This document shows, piece after piece, positions 1 through 7,109 of a stretch of 53,422 bases of DNA (position 1 is the first letter of the stretch; every line of letters starts with the position of its first letter). Made by a program: the position numbers and the translations under genes. The DNA comes from CAIZGX01 sp964385405. Its GTDB lineage: Bacteria > Bacteroidota > Bacteroidia > Flavobacteriales_D > Sanyastnellaceae. The stretch covers positions 1-53,422 of the forward strand of contig CAYLOT010000018.1 in assembly GCA_964385405.1 (NCBI GenBank), written 5' to 3'. Below the pieces are notes generated by a model that was not told where the DNA came from, did no database searches, and was given only the letters and a program-made list of their open reading frames with translations.

Positions 1-439
1 TTAATTTAGCTCTATCCGCTTCGCGTTTGAGGTCTTTATCTTTAACGTCGGCGCGTTTGTCTCCAACGTTTTTACCTTTTGCTAAAGCGATATCCAATTT
101 AGCCCAACCTTTTTCTGAAATGAATAAGCGCATAGGAACAATGGTCATACCCGTGTCTTTCAATTTGCGCTTCAACCTGTCAATTTCTGTTTGTTGAAGA
201 AGAAGCGTCTTTACACGTCGTTCTTCGTGTTGCGCGTATCCAGCATTGCCGTAATGCGCAATGTTCATGTTCAGAATAATCAAAGAATTTCCATTCAACT
301 TGCAATAGGCCTCAGCAATGTTTGCTTTACCCGCGCGAATGCTCTTGATTTCACTTCCAGTTAAAACGATACCAGCAGTGAACTCTTCCAAAATGAAATA
401 TTGAAAGAGCGCTTTTTTATTCTTGATTTCCACTGCCAT
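1..439 (-). CDS. smpB: SsrA-binding protein SmpB (3' end off the window)
   Basis: SmpB binds tmRNA and carries it to stalled ribosomes for trans-translation, which rescues the ribosome and tags the unfinished protein. The frame starts at the ATG whose complement is at 437-439 and gives 146 residues (MAVEIKNKKALFQYFILEEF...). It is still open at base 1; the TTA at bases 1-3 is in another frame, so the last few residues and the stop lie outside. The family pattern is clear: GSEIKSIRAGKANIAEAY in the core beta-barrel and the basic tail with GDKRADVKDKD near the end. The family is usually about 150 aa, so little is missing. The gap to cutC, on the same strand, is only 43 bp. Confidence 0.93.
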   Translation of the reverse strand, partial: MAVEIKNKKALFQYFILEEFTAGIVLTGSEIKSIRAGKANIAEAYCKLNGNSLIILNMNIAHYGNAGYAQHEERRVKTLLLQQTEIDRLKRKLKDTGMTIVPMRLFISEKGWAKLDIALAKGKNVGDKRADVKDKDLKREADRAKL

Positions 440-482
440 GCCGCGAATTTACAACGGAATGCGAGGAAAGAGATTGAACGAC

Positions 483-1190
483 TTATTTATCGGAAAGAAA
501 TTGTGCAATTGCGCGAACTTCTTCGGCATTTGCACGAAGATATTCCTTCGGCATAACTCCTAATTCGCCGGCATGGACAATCTCTGAGGCGCTCGTGTGA
601 TAGCTCGAAAAGCATTCGTCATACACCTGCGCAATGTTCGAACTGCGAAGCCCTGAACCTGGCATAATCTCCATGGTATTTGCAAGTGAAGCGTAGCGTT
701 TCAAATTATCAATTCCTTCAACACAGGTCATTTTTTTTCCTGAAGAAAGTAATCGCTTGCATCCTGCACTTTCCAATTGAGCTATGGCCTCATCGCCGTT
801 GGTGCAAACATCGAACGCACGTTGAAAGGCTACGTCTATTCCGTTTGCTGCTTTTACAAAACGCTCCAAAGCTCTGAAATCGATCGTTCCGTCGGCATTC
901 AATGCACCTACAACAACCGCTTTAATTCCCTTGTCTTTTGATCGACGAATGTCGTTACACATTATCTTAATTTCCTCTTCCGAATAAACAAATGACCCTT
1001 CACGCAAACGTATAAGCGCTGCTACATCGCAGGAAGTTCTTTCAACTGCAAATTCAATTAAGGACAATGCTGGAGTTAATCCGCCCACTTGTAACGCTGA
1101 ACATACTTCCAATCGCGTTGCTCCGTTCTCGTTTGCAATGAGGCAAGACTCAGGATTGGTTGCTATTATTTCCAAATGAATTTTTGACAT
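483..1190 (-). CDS. cutC: CutC family protein
   Basis: This is a TIM-barrel protein of the CutC family, named for copper homeostasis; that role is disputed, so the true substrate should be taken as unknown. The 235-residue form starting MSKIHLEIIATNPES is chosen because the longer frame (to 1226) would overlap the divergent patatin gene. Family motifs seen include RLEVCSAL..GGLTPA, IRLREGSFVYSEEE, VVGALNADGTID and MPGSGL. Two usual motif positions differ: the common FHRAFD reads FQRAFD, and the usual IRPRGG reads IRLREG. It may therefore be a divergent member with altered ligand binding (inference). smpB lies 43 bp downstream on the same strand and may be cotranscribed. Confidence 0.85.
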   Translation of the reverse strand: MSKIHLEIIATNPESCLIANENGATRLEVCSALQVGGLTPALSLIEFAVERTSCDVAALIRLREGSFVYSEEEIKIMCNDIRRSKDKGIKAVVVGALNADGTIDFRALERFVKAANGIDVAFQRAFDVCTNGDEAIAQLESAGCKRLLSSGKKMTCVEGIDNLKRYASLANTMEIMPGSGLRSSNIAQVYDECFSSYHTSASEIVHAGELGVMPKEYLRANAEEVRAIAQFLSDK

Positions 1191-1196
1191 TCTATG

Positions 1197-1204
1197 TATT
1201 TTTG
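1197..1204 (+). promoter_or_regulatory. Candidate Bacteroidota -7 box (TATTTTTG) just before the patatin gene
   Basis: TATTTTTG matches the phylum's TAnnTTTG -7 consensus and ends 4 nt before the ATG at 1209. If used, the transcript would begin at or next to the start codon, giving a leaderless mRNA. No TTG element at the usual 17-23 bp spacing was found, so this is weak. Confidence 0.35.
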
Positions 1205-1208
1205 AATT

Positions 1209-2285
1209 ATGCTTCAAAGTAAACACCTCTTTATATTAATCACGCTTTTTTTAAGTTCGAAATTTTTAACTGCACAAGCTGAGCCATCTGAGACAATGGC
1301 TAAACTCGAGCGTGATCAACGATTGGCTAACGCTCATTTTGAAAATCTTGTTTTTGAAGGTGGTGGTATTCGCGGAGTCACCTATTGCGGTGCGCTTATG
1401 GAAATGGAAACGCGTGGGTATCTCAAAAATATTCGAAGAGTGGCAGGCGCTTCATCGGGGGCTATTACTTCTTGTCTATTGGCAGTTGGATACACGCCAA
1501 CGGAAATGGCGAATATCATTGGTGACATGAATTTTGCTAAGCTGAACGATGGTGGTGGTTTTTTCATTGGCGGATTCATCCGCTTGAAGCGACGCATGGG
1601 TTACTACAGAGGAGAGAAATTTTTGCATTGGTTGGAAGAGTTGGTTGAAGCCAAAACCGGGAACAAGGACATTACATTTATGGAGTTGAAGAAACTCGCT
1701 GATAAAGATTCAACCTATCGCGAGTTGGTGGTTACGGCAACATGCATGAATCATCAGAAAGCAGAATATTTCGATTTTTACAGATACCCACGCATGCGCA
1801 TTGTAGATGCTGTTCGCGCGAGTATGGCTGTTCCATTGTACTATGAACCTTTTGTAATGAATAACGAAGGTCATCGCGTAGATGTTCGTCATTATGCAGA
1901 CAGCGATCATGTTTGTTTAGACGGTGGGTTCCTTTCGAATTATCCGATTTGGGTGTTTGATCAATCGCCATACATTCAAGACCCTATGGCTACACTGGGG
2001 TTTCGAATAGACAGTGAATATCAGATTACTGTAGACCGCACGAAAACGAAAACCGATCCGTATTATCCGGTTCATGGCACGAAAGATTTAGTGGGAAGTG
2101 TGTACTACATCATGAAGGAAAACCTCAATCGCTTCATGTTAACTGAACTCGACTGGGAGCGAACCATTAGCATATCAGATGCAGGCATTGGTCCGAAAGT
2201 GAAGAAGCTTTCTCAAGAGCAGAAAGAGTTGTTTCTGAATGAAGGAAAGAGAGGCGTGAGGCGTTATTTTGACGAGGGGTACTGA
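1209..2285 (+). CDS. Patatin-like phospholipase, exported
   Basis: A serine acyl hydrolase of the patatin family (358 aa) that should cleave acyl chains from lipids. Residues 1-22 form a signal peptide (hydrophobic FILITLFLSSKFL then TAQA), so it acts outside the cytoplasm. The oxyanion-hole motif GGGIRG is at 51-56, the nucleophile elbow GASSG at 80-84 (Ser82) and the catalytic-dyad Asp in DGG at 238-240. All three are intact. It is divergent from cutC. A small GC-rich hairpin follows the stop, but it belongs to the left flank of the next element. The lipid substrate cannot be read from sequence; the short form lacks the C-terminal barrel of PlpD-like autotransporters. Confidence 0.9.
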   Translation: MLQSKHLFILITLFLSSKFLTAQAEPSETMAKLERDQRLANAHFENLVFEGGGIRGVTYCGALMEMETRGYLKNIRRVAGASSGAITSCLLAVGYTPTEMANIIGDMNFAKLNDGGGFFIGGFIRLKRRMGYYRGEKFLHWLEELVEAKTGNKDITFMELKKLADKDSTYRELVVTATCMNHQKAEYFDFYRYPRMRIVDAVRASMAVPLYYEPFVMNNEGHRVDVRHYADSDHVCLDGGFLSNYPIWVFDQSPYIQDPMATLGFRIDSEYQITVDRTKTKTDPYYPVHGTKDLVGSVYYIMKENLNRFMLTELDWERTISISDAGIGPKVKKLSQEQKELFLNEGKRGVRRYFDEGY

Positions 2286-2288
2286 TTT

Positions 2289-2338
2289 GGCGGAGCCACT
2301 AATGCCCGTTGGGCGGGGGTCTTCAACGAGGGCAACCA
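2289..2338 (+). repeat. Left GC-rich flank of the four-helix-bundle cassette, inverted relative to the right array
   Basis: This stretch between the patatin stop and the next gene holds short hairpins (GGC-GGA-GCC at 2290-2298, GCCC-GTT-GGGC at 2304-2314) followed by GGGGGTCTTCAACGAGGGCAAC. Read on the minus strand it contains CCCTCG-TTGAAGA and CCCCCG-CCCAACGGG, the same CCCTCG-plus-tail grammar as the array at 2876-3032 but in opposite orientation. Bases 2311-2327 reversed match 2868-2884 at 14 of 17 positions. The rest of the gap (2339-2483) shows nothing recognisable. Confidence 0.6.
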
Positions 2339-2483
2339 GCGTTCCGATTTAAGTTATTCGCTTGACAAATTGGTTGGATGCATTGGTTTTTCTTGAATGT
2401 AGAGGTTTGGACAAATAGTTATGGGAATAGGCATTTGGAAAGAAGTTCGAATGCGTAAAACATCTTTGTCGAAAATCTAAAAG

Positions 2484-2852
2484 ATGTTACCTGTATACAC
2501 AAAATCAAAAGAATTCGCAGTCGCAATTGTCAAGTTGGGAATGAGATTGCAAAAAACAAACAAAGAGTTTAATCTTTCGAATCAACTCATCAGAAGTGCA
2601 ACTTCAATAAATGCGAATCTTCATGAAGCCAGAAGTTCTGAATCTTTGAAAGACTACACCCACAAAGTTTTCATTGCTTTCAAAGAATTTCGTGAGACCC
2701 ATTCTTGGCTGACGTTACTCAAAGAAACGGAATACATTTCTGAATCTGAATATTCTGAATTGCACAAAGAAATAAACGGCATAAGTTCCGCACTCTATGC
2801 AATAACCAAAGCCATGAGAAAAAAAACCGAGGCTCAAAAACGAGAGAAGTAA
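2484..2852 (+). CDS. Four-helix bundle protein (23S rRNA-intervening-sequence / S23 / Avd-like family)
   Basis: A 122-residue, all-helical, basic protein with the pattern of the bIVP/S23 family: N-terminal Y.KSKEFAVAIVKLGMRL, then NQLIRSATSINANLHEAR, HKVFIAFKEFRET and a C-terminal Lys/Arg-rich tail (AMRKKTEAQKREK). Members were first seen in intervening sequences inside 23S rRNA genes and form pentameric barrels; a relative (Avd) is the accessory protein of diversity-generating retroelements. The molecular job of free-standing copies is not known. Here no rRNA or reverse transcriptase is nearby. Instead the gene is flanked by CCCTCG-type repeats in inverted orientation and followed at 24 bp by a ten-unit mini-hairpin array, which suggests it travels with, or binds, those sequences (inference). 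Confidence 0.85.
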   Translation: MLPVYTKSKEFAVAIVKLGMRLQKTNKEFNLSNQLIRSATSINANLHEARSSESLKDYTHKVFIAFKEFRETHSWLTLLKETEYISESEYSELHKEINGISSALYAITKAMRKKTEAQKREK

Positions 2853-2875
2853 TTACAATTTGTAATCGTCGAAGA

Positions 2876-3032
2876 CCCTCGCCGCAGGCCCTCGTGATTC
2901 ATCACCCTCGCAACAGGCCCTCGCAACGAAGTTGCCCTCGTGATTCATCACCCTCGCAAAGCTATTTGCCCTCGCCGCAGGCCCTCACAACGAAGTTGCC
3001 CTCGTGATTCATCACCCTCGCAACGGAAGTTG
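2876..3032 (+). repeat. Array of ten CCCTCG-headed mini-hairpin units
   Basis: The 157 bp divide without gaps into ten units, each CCCTCG (once CCCTCA) plus a 7-12 nt tail. Unit starts are 2876, 2889, 2905, 2918, 2935, 2951, 2969, 2982, 2999 and 3015. Tails in order: CCGCAGG, TGATTCATCA, CAACAGG, CAACGAAGTTG, TGATTCATCA, CAAAGCTATTTG, CCGCAGG, CAACGAAGTTG, TGATTCATCA, CAACGGAAGTTG. Nine of ten tails are self-complementary (for example CAAC-GAA-GTTG, TGAT-TC-ATCA, CAAA-GCTA-TTTG), so the array is a chain of small hairpins on a constant spacer. It abuts the 3' end of dapA (stop 3035-3037) and lies convergently behind the four-helix-bundle gene. Confidence 0.9.
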
Positions 3033-3034
3033 CA

Positions 3035-3925
3035 TCAACCAAGAAAATCTTCCTCTACCAAGTACTTCCGAATCTTATCGCTCAATTTTTCAGAAACTGG
3101 AACAAGCGGCAGACGTAGGTAGTTTTCGCAGATGTCGAGATGAGCCAACACTTCTTTGATACCGGCTGGATTTCCTTCCGCAAACAACAAATGAATGAGA
3201 TCTAGAAGCTTGTAATGAATAGTTCGTGCTTCCTCGAAATTATTATTCAAAGCAGCGTGAATCATTTGAGAAAATTCTTTCGGGAAAGCATTTCCAACAA
3301 CAGAGATTACCCCGTCACAACCGGCAGAAAGAAGTGGCAAGGTTAGCGCATCGTCACCGCTAATAACCATGAACTCTTTCGGAGTAACATTAATGACATT
3401 CATGATTTGCTCAACACTTCCGCTAGCCTCCTTAATACCAATGATATTTCTGCATTCAAATGCAATTCGAGCCACCGTATCTGGCAACATATTCACCGAA
3501 GTTCTGCCTGGAACATTGTACAATACAATAGGTAATTTGCTTGCTTCACTTAAAGCTTTGTAATGCTCAACCAAACCGTTTTGTGTTGGCTTGTTGTAGT
3601 ATGGCGTAACCGAAAGAATAGCATCAATACCGTCTGTATCCATACGACTCAATTGCTGAACCAATTCATAGGTATTGTTTCCGCCCAAACCTAACACCAC
3701 AGGCTTCGTACCATTGTTGGCCTCTAGCACAGCATCCAACACTTCTTTCTTTTCTTCCTTATTCAACGTCACAGATTCACCTGTGGTTCCCTGAACAACC
3801 AAATAATCTGCGCCTCCCTCTATTAAATGCGCTGTTAACTTTTTCAGTCCAGCGAAATCCACTGAACCATCTTTGCGAAAAGGCGTAACCATGGCTACAC
3901 CTAATCCTCTCAACTTCTCTCTCAT
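3035..3925 (-). CDS. dapA: 4-hydroxy-tetrahydrodipicolinate synthase
   Basis: DapA condenses pyruvate with aspartate semialdehyde, the first committed step to diaminopimelate and lysine. The 296 aa match the family's usual length. Visible active-site elements: GTTGES (46-51, substrate-binding Thr pair), PYYNKP around 108-113, catalytic Tyr136 in LYNVPGRT, and the Schiff-base Lys165 in GIKEASG. It is preceded by a 184-aa gene with only 2 bp between, so the two are cotranscribed. Its stop lies directly against the CCCTCG hairpin array, which may act on the end of this transcript (inference). dapF and dapD lie elsewhere in the window in separate operons. Confidence 0.96.
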   Translation of the reverse strand: MREKLRGLGVAMVTPFRKDGSVDFAGLKKLTAHLIEGGADYLVVQGTTGESVTLNKEEKKEVLDAVLEANNGTKPVVLGLGGNNTYELVQQLSRMDTDGIDAILSVTPYYNKPTQNGLVEHYKALSEASKLPIVLYNVPGRTSVNMLPDTVARIAFECRNIIGIKEASGSVEQIMNVINVTPKEFMVISGDDALTLPLLSAGCDGVISVVGNAFPKEFSQMIHAALNNNFEEARTIHYKLLDLIHLLFAEGNPAGIKEVLAHLDICENYLRLPLVPVSEKLSDKIRKYLVEEDFLG

Positions 3926-3927
3926 TG

Positions 3928-4482
3928 TTATTTTATTTGCGGATTACTTAAATACACATCTAGATTTTGAAGATACTTGTCGATGGTAGGATTATCGCCC
4001 AAGTCAATCATGAGGTCACACTGACGAGCAGCGCGCGAATCGCGAAGACCTACTTTCATTTTTGCTTTACTCTCTTTGAAAATAAAATTCAACGGAATGT
4101 GATCTCCGTGTGTTAAGTCAATGAGAATATCAAAATCTTCTTTGATGAATTTCGAAACGTTTTGAACGGGACGCAAGTACCAATTCAAATCGTCCTTGGT
4201 GAAATATTCAAACTCTAATTTTTGCGATTGCCAAATGGGAAGATTCTTACTTGAATCATTCACAAAGCCTACGCAGCGCACGTGACGCACACCAAATTTA
4301 TCTTTGAGATATTTAGCGAAGGCCTTTATCTTATTGAAGTACCGCTCATCGTTGTCGACGTACAAAATACCAATCGACTGAGCATCGTGAAAATTGGAAC
4401 CTGAACGCGTTCGTGCTACATCGGGTAATTTACCCAATGCGCGTCGGCCGGCTGACAATTTTATTTTTTCTACGAACTTCAT
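3928..4482 (-). CDS. Conserved Bacteroidota protein, DUF6913-like, upstream of dapA
   Basis: A 184-residue cytoplasmic protein with no signal peptide or membrane segment. It begins with a basic helix (MKFVEKIKLSAGRRALGKLP), then alternating alpha/beta stretches such as SIGILYVDNDERYFNKI, VRCVGFVNDSS and DFDILIDLTHGD, ending near KVGLRDSRAARQCDLMIDL. The pattern resembles DUF6913, a family I recall as a frequent neighbour of dapA in this phylum; the match is from memory and the function is unknown. The 2-bp spacing to dapA indicates a shared transcript. Confidence 0.65.
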   Translation of the reverse strand: MKFVEKIKLSAGRRALGKLPDVARTRSGSNFHDAQSIGILYVDNDERYFNKIKAFAKYLKDKFGVRHVRCVGFVNDSSKNLPIWQSQKLEFEYFTKDDLNWYLRPVQNVSKFIKEDFDILIDLTHGDHIPLNFIFKESKAKMKVGLRDSRAARQCDLMIDLGDNPTIDKYLQNLDVYLSNPQIK

Positions 4483-4539
4483 TCTTACAAATTTACGAAC
4501 ACTTTTCTATATTTCGAACGTCCTTCCTGAAAAGCGGAA

Positions 4540-4547
4540 TATATTTG
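4540..4547 (+). promoter_or_regulatory. Candidate -7 box (TATATTTG) for the APC permease
   Basis: TATATTTG is an exact TAnnTTTG match 19 nt before the ATG at 4567, which would give a leader of roughly 13 nt. The -33 element is not clear. Confidence 0.45.
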
Positions 4548-4566
4548 AAACCATTCAACCTGAATT

Positions 4567-5883
4567 ATGAATAAAAAAGGACTTTCGCTTTTCGCATTAA
4601 CCATGATTGCCATTGGAAGCACCATTGGATCTGGAATTTTCAAAACACCCACAAGCATCGCCAAAGAGGTGCCCGATCCTATGTGGATGACTATCCTGTG
4701 GATTGCAGGTGGATTGGTATCTATGATTGGCGCTTTGGTGTATGCCGAAATGGGTGGCAGATTTCCGAAAGGCGGTGGAATATATACCTACTTGAAGGAG
4801 GCATTCGGTCCACTTCCAGCATTCTTATACGGATGGTGTTTGCTCACGGTAGTTTCTTCAGGAACGATTGCGGCCTTAATTGTTGTCTTTGCAGATTACT
4901 CTCAAAAAATAGTCGGATTTTCTGATGCCCTGCTTCCAGTTGTGGCAGCAGTGTCCATTGTAATTCTCACCCTCTTCAACATGTTTAGTTTGGAAAGCTC
5001 GAAATGGTTTGCAAACGTGTCTACAGTTTTGAAAATTATTGGAATCTATGGACTGCTTATTCTTCTTCTCTTTTTAGGAACAAACAACATCTTCGATAAC
5101 AGTATTTCAGTTTCTGAAATATTCACGAATGAAAAAGCGCAAGGCTTTGGATGGGCGAAAGCTTTCGTTGGGGTATTGTGGTCATACACGGGATGGCATT
5201 ATGCAAGCTTCGTAACAAACGAAGCTGTAAACCCCAAGCGTAACGTCCCTTTGGCACTTATTCTAGGCACGCTGGTCGTTACGTTGTCTTATGTTTTGGT
5301 TAGCATTGGATACATGAATGTGTTGAGCATTGAAGAAATTCAAAACAGCAAAACACTCGCAGCCGATGCTATGGAAAAAATTATTCCAGGAGGATCTTTC
5401 GCGGTGTCCATTTTAATTGCACTATCCGTGTTCGGTTGCGCAGGTCTTTACGTGCTCGCCACACCGCGCATTGTGCAACAAATGTCGAACGAAGGATTGT
5501 TCTTCGAGGCCTTTGGTAAATCACATCCGAAATTTGGCGTCCCTGTAAATGCCATACTGCTTCAATCTGCGTGGGCTATTGTGCTCATTTTCGTCTGGGG
5601 AAAATTTGAAGCGCTCTATACATACGTTACCATTACTGAATGGTTTTTCTTAGCAATGGCATGCTCAGGAATTTTTATTTTCAGAATGAGAAAAATGGGA
5701 CAAACAGATGGCATTTTTAAATCACCTCTTTATCCTTTATTACCTGTCTTATTTATTGCTGTTGTATCATGGTTCATTGTGAAGAATGCTTTAAGCGATG
5801 ATCCGGCTGCCTACTTCGGATTAATGGTAATACCTATCGGAGCGATTGTATACTTCCTCATTGGTAGAAAAAAAGTGCAATAA
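4567..5883 (+). CDS. APC-superfamily amino acid permease
   Basis: A 438-residue integral membrane transporter with about 12 hydrophobic segments and no signal peptide. The N-terminal SLFALTMIAIGSTIGSGIFKTP carries the GSGIF substrate-backbone-binding motif of TM1 in the APC fold. The segment YTGWHYASFVTNEAVNPKRNVPLAL matches the TM6/cytoplasmic-loop signature of LAT-like amino acid antiporters and permeases. The likely substrate is an amino acid, but which one cannot be told. The gene is divergent from the dapA pair and is followed by a strong hairpin terminator, so it is probably monocistronic. Confidence 0.88.
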   Translation: MNKKGLSLFALTMIAIGSTIGSGIFKTPTSIAKEVPDPMWMTILWIAGGLVSMIGALVYAEMGGRFPKGGGIYTYLKEAFGPLPAFLYGWCLLTVVSSGTIAALIVVFADYSQKIVGFSDALLPVVAAVSIVILTLFNMFSLESSKWFANVSTVLKIIGIYGLLILLLFLGTNNIFDNSISVSEIFTNEKAQGFGWAKAFVGVLWSYTGWHYASFVTNEAVNPKRNVPLALILGTLVVTLSYVLVSIGYMNVLSIEEIQNSKTLAADAMEKIIPGGSFAVSILIALSVFGCAGLYVLATPRIVQQMSNEGLFFEAFGKSHPKFGVPVNAILLQSAWAIVLIFVWGKFEALYTYVTITEWFFLAMACSGIFIFRMRKMGQTDGIFKSPLYPLLPVLFIAVVSWFIVKNALSDDPAAYFGLMVIPIGAIVYFLIGRKKVQ

Positions 5884-5902
5884 CATTTTACAATTTGAAC
5901 TG

Positions 5903-5929
5903 AAAAAGCCCGCTAATGCGGGCTTTTTT
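5903..5929 (+). terminator. Rho-independent terminator of the APC permease gene
   Basis: Stem AAAAAGCCCGC / GCGGGCTTTTT with loop TAAT, followed by T residues, 20 bp after the stop. The A-rich 5' arm would also let it work on the minus strand. Confidence 0.9.
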
Positions 5930-6034
5930 ATAGGCTACATCCGAGCAAATCAAGGCGTTTCAGAAGAAAAACCTCACCTTTATCAACAACAATAGGCTTT
6001 TTTCAACAAATTGATAAAAAAACCCTTGATAGGC

Positions 6035-6070
6035 TTGTGAGTCAGAGAATTGTTTATTTAGTTTGACTCA
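6035..6070 (+). promoter_or_regulatory. HU promoter region with inverted repeat TGAGTCA...TGACTCA
   Basis: A perfect 7-bp inverted repeat (6038-6044 and 6064-6070) encloses a possible promoter: TTG at 6035-6037, 21 bp, then TAGTTTG at 6059-6065. Transcription would start near 6071, giving a leader of about 36 nt. A second inverted pair, TTTATCAA (5979-5986) and TTGATAAA (6011-6018), lies just upstream. The repeats could be an operator or self-binding sites (inference). Nothing else was seen in the 5930-6106 gap. Confidence 0.4.
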
Positions 6071-6106
6071 ACAAACAAATGTTTAATTAATAAAAACCAA
6101 AACAAA

Positions 6107-6379
6107 ATGAACAAAGCAGAATTGATTGAAGCTATCGCAGCTTCTTCTAAGCTTTCAAAAGCTGATTCGAAGCGTGCATTAGATGCATTCATCGAAGTAA
6201 CTACTAAAGCGTTGAAAAAAGACGACCGTGTTGCCCTAGTTGGTTTCGGTTCTTTCTCTACTTCAAAGCGTGCGGCTCGTAAAGGACGTAACCCACAAAC
6301 TGGTAAAGAAATCACTATCAAAGCTAAAAAAGTAGTTAAGTTCAAAGCTGGTGCTGAGTTATCTTCTAAAGTGAAGTAA
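6107..6379 (+). CDS. HU family DNA-binding protein
   Basis: A 90-residue HU/IHF-type nucleoid protein that bends and compacts DNA as a dimer. It starts MNKAELIEAIA, with the helical dimer core at 1-45, GFGSFSTSKRAARKGRNPQTG forming the beta-arm region (R-x-G-R-NPQTG is the family signature; the Pro at the arm tip intercalates DNA) and a C-terminal helix KVVKFKAGAELSSKVK. Length and motif agree with a standard HU beta-type protein. It has its own upstream region and its own terminator, so it is a single-gene unit, as expected for an abundant protein. Confidence 0.95.
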   Translation: MNKAELIEAIAASSKLSKADSKRALDAFIEVTTKALKKDDRVALVGFGSFSTSKRAARKGRNPQTGKEITIKAKKVVKFKAGAELSSKVK

Positions 6380-6400
6380 TTTTCAGTTACGAAAAATATG

Positions 6401-6430
6401 AGGGCTGCTTCGGCAGCCCTTTTTATTTTT
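6401..6430 (+). terminator. HU terminator with UUCG loop; T-tract doubles as a trmH -7 box
   Basis: Stem AGGGCTGC / GCAGCCCT closed by TTCG and followed by TTTTTATTTTT. The T-tract continues into TATTTTTG (6424-6431), a perfect TAnnTTTG match six nt before the trmH ATG. Confidence 0.92.
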
Positions 6431-6437
6431 GCACCCC

Positions 6438-7109
6438 ATGAGTCAAGAGTTATACGATCTATTCTGTGAAGCGCTAACGCCCTTCAAACAGCAGCGTTTC
6501 GACGAGGTCGTTAATTTGCGCACGAGATATTTAACCGTTGTCCTCGAAGATCTTTATCAATCGCACAACACTAGTGCTATTCTTCGAAGTATGGAATCGT
6601 TCGGAATTCAAGACGGATATTTGATTGAGAATACCAATCCCTTTCAGCACCTTCAACGCATTTCGAAAGGTGCTGGAAAATGGCTTACCCTTCACCGATA
6701 CAATTCAACACGAAACAACACCGCGCAGTGTGTTCAAGATTTAAAAAAGAAAGGATACCGTTTAGCAGTAACGCATCTGCATGGTAATTCCATTCCTCTC
6801 TCTGAATTAGACCTTTCACAAAAAACTGCATTAGTTATGGGAACCGAACTTTCAGGCGCCAGTGACTACATGGTTGAACAAGCCGATGTGCTCGTGCATA
6901 TTCCCATGCAAGGATTTACTGAAAGTTTAAATGTATCGGCCGCCACAAGTATTGCGTTGCAACACTTAACCACTAACTTGCGCAACAGTTCCGTGAATTG
7001 GCAGTTGAGCGAACCCGAAAAGCTTGAGTTAAAACTTGAATGGGCAAGACACAGTATTCATTGGTGGAAGCACATTGAAGCCGAATGGCACAACAAAAAG
7101 AATGTCTGA
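6438..7109 (+). CDS. trmH: tRNA (guanosine-2'-O)-methyltransferase, TrmH type
   Basis: A SPOUT-class RNA methyltransferase (223 aa) that should 2'-O-methylate G18 in the tRNA D-loop with S-adenosylmethionine. The three SpoU motifs are present: HNTSAILRSMESFG (about 43-56, with the catalytic Arg), VMGTELSGAS (about 133-142) and IPMQGFTESLNVSAATSIAL (about 154-173), which forms the trefoil knot. The C-terminal LELKLEWARHSIHWWKHIE fits the TrmH-specific tail. The ATG at 6438 is chosen over an upstream TTG at 6429, which lies inside the HU terminator T-tract. Its last 8 bp overlap the start of the MATE gene. Confidence 0.9.
   Translation: MSQELYDLFCEALTPFKQQRFDEVVNLRTRYLTVVLEDLYQSHNTSAILRSMESFGIQDGYLIENTNPFQHLQRISKGAGKWLTLHRYNSTRNNTAQCVQDLKKKGYRLAVTHLHGNSIPLSELDLSQKTALVMGTELSGASDYMVEQADVLVHIPMQGFTESLNVSAATSIALQHLTTNLRNSSVNWQLSEPEKLELKLEWARHSIHWWKHIEAEWHNKKNV

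Noticed and set aside
1..3. TTA at bases 1-3 as the smpB stop
   Set aside because: It is not in the frame set by the start at 439; the frame is still open at base 1.
2876..3032. Possible CRISPR array
   Set aside because: The constant part is only 6 bp, the tails are 7-12 nt and repeat among themselves, and no cas genes are present.
2484..3032. Diversity-generating retroelement suggested by the Avd-like protein
   Set aside because: No reverse transcriptase and no template/variable repeat pair were seen.
2940..3122. 60-aa plus-strand ORF across the hairpin array and dapA end
   Set aside because: It is only the translation of the repeat and of dapA antisense; composition is Arg/Pro/Ser-biased without a family.
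6058..6345. 95-aa ORF antisense to HU
   Set aside because: It lies opposite a well-supported gene and mirrors its codon pattern.
7036..7101. Upstream extension of the MATE gene
   Set aside because: These codons lie inside trmH; the ATG at 7102 gives a normal MATE N-terminus.
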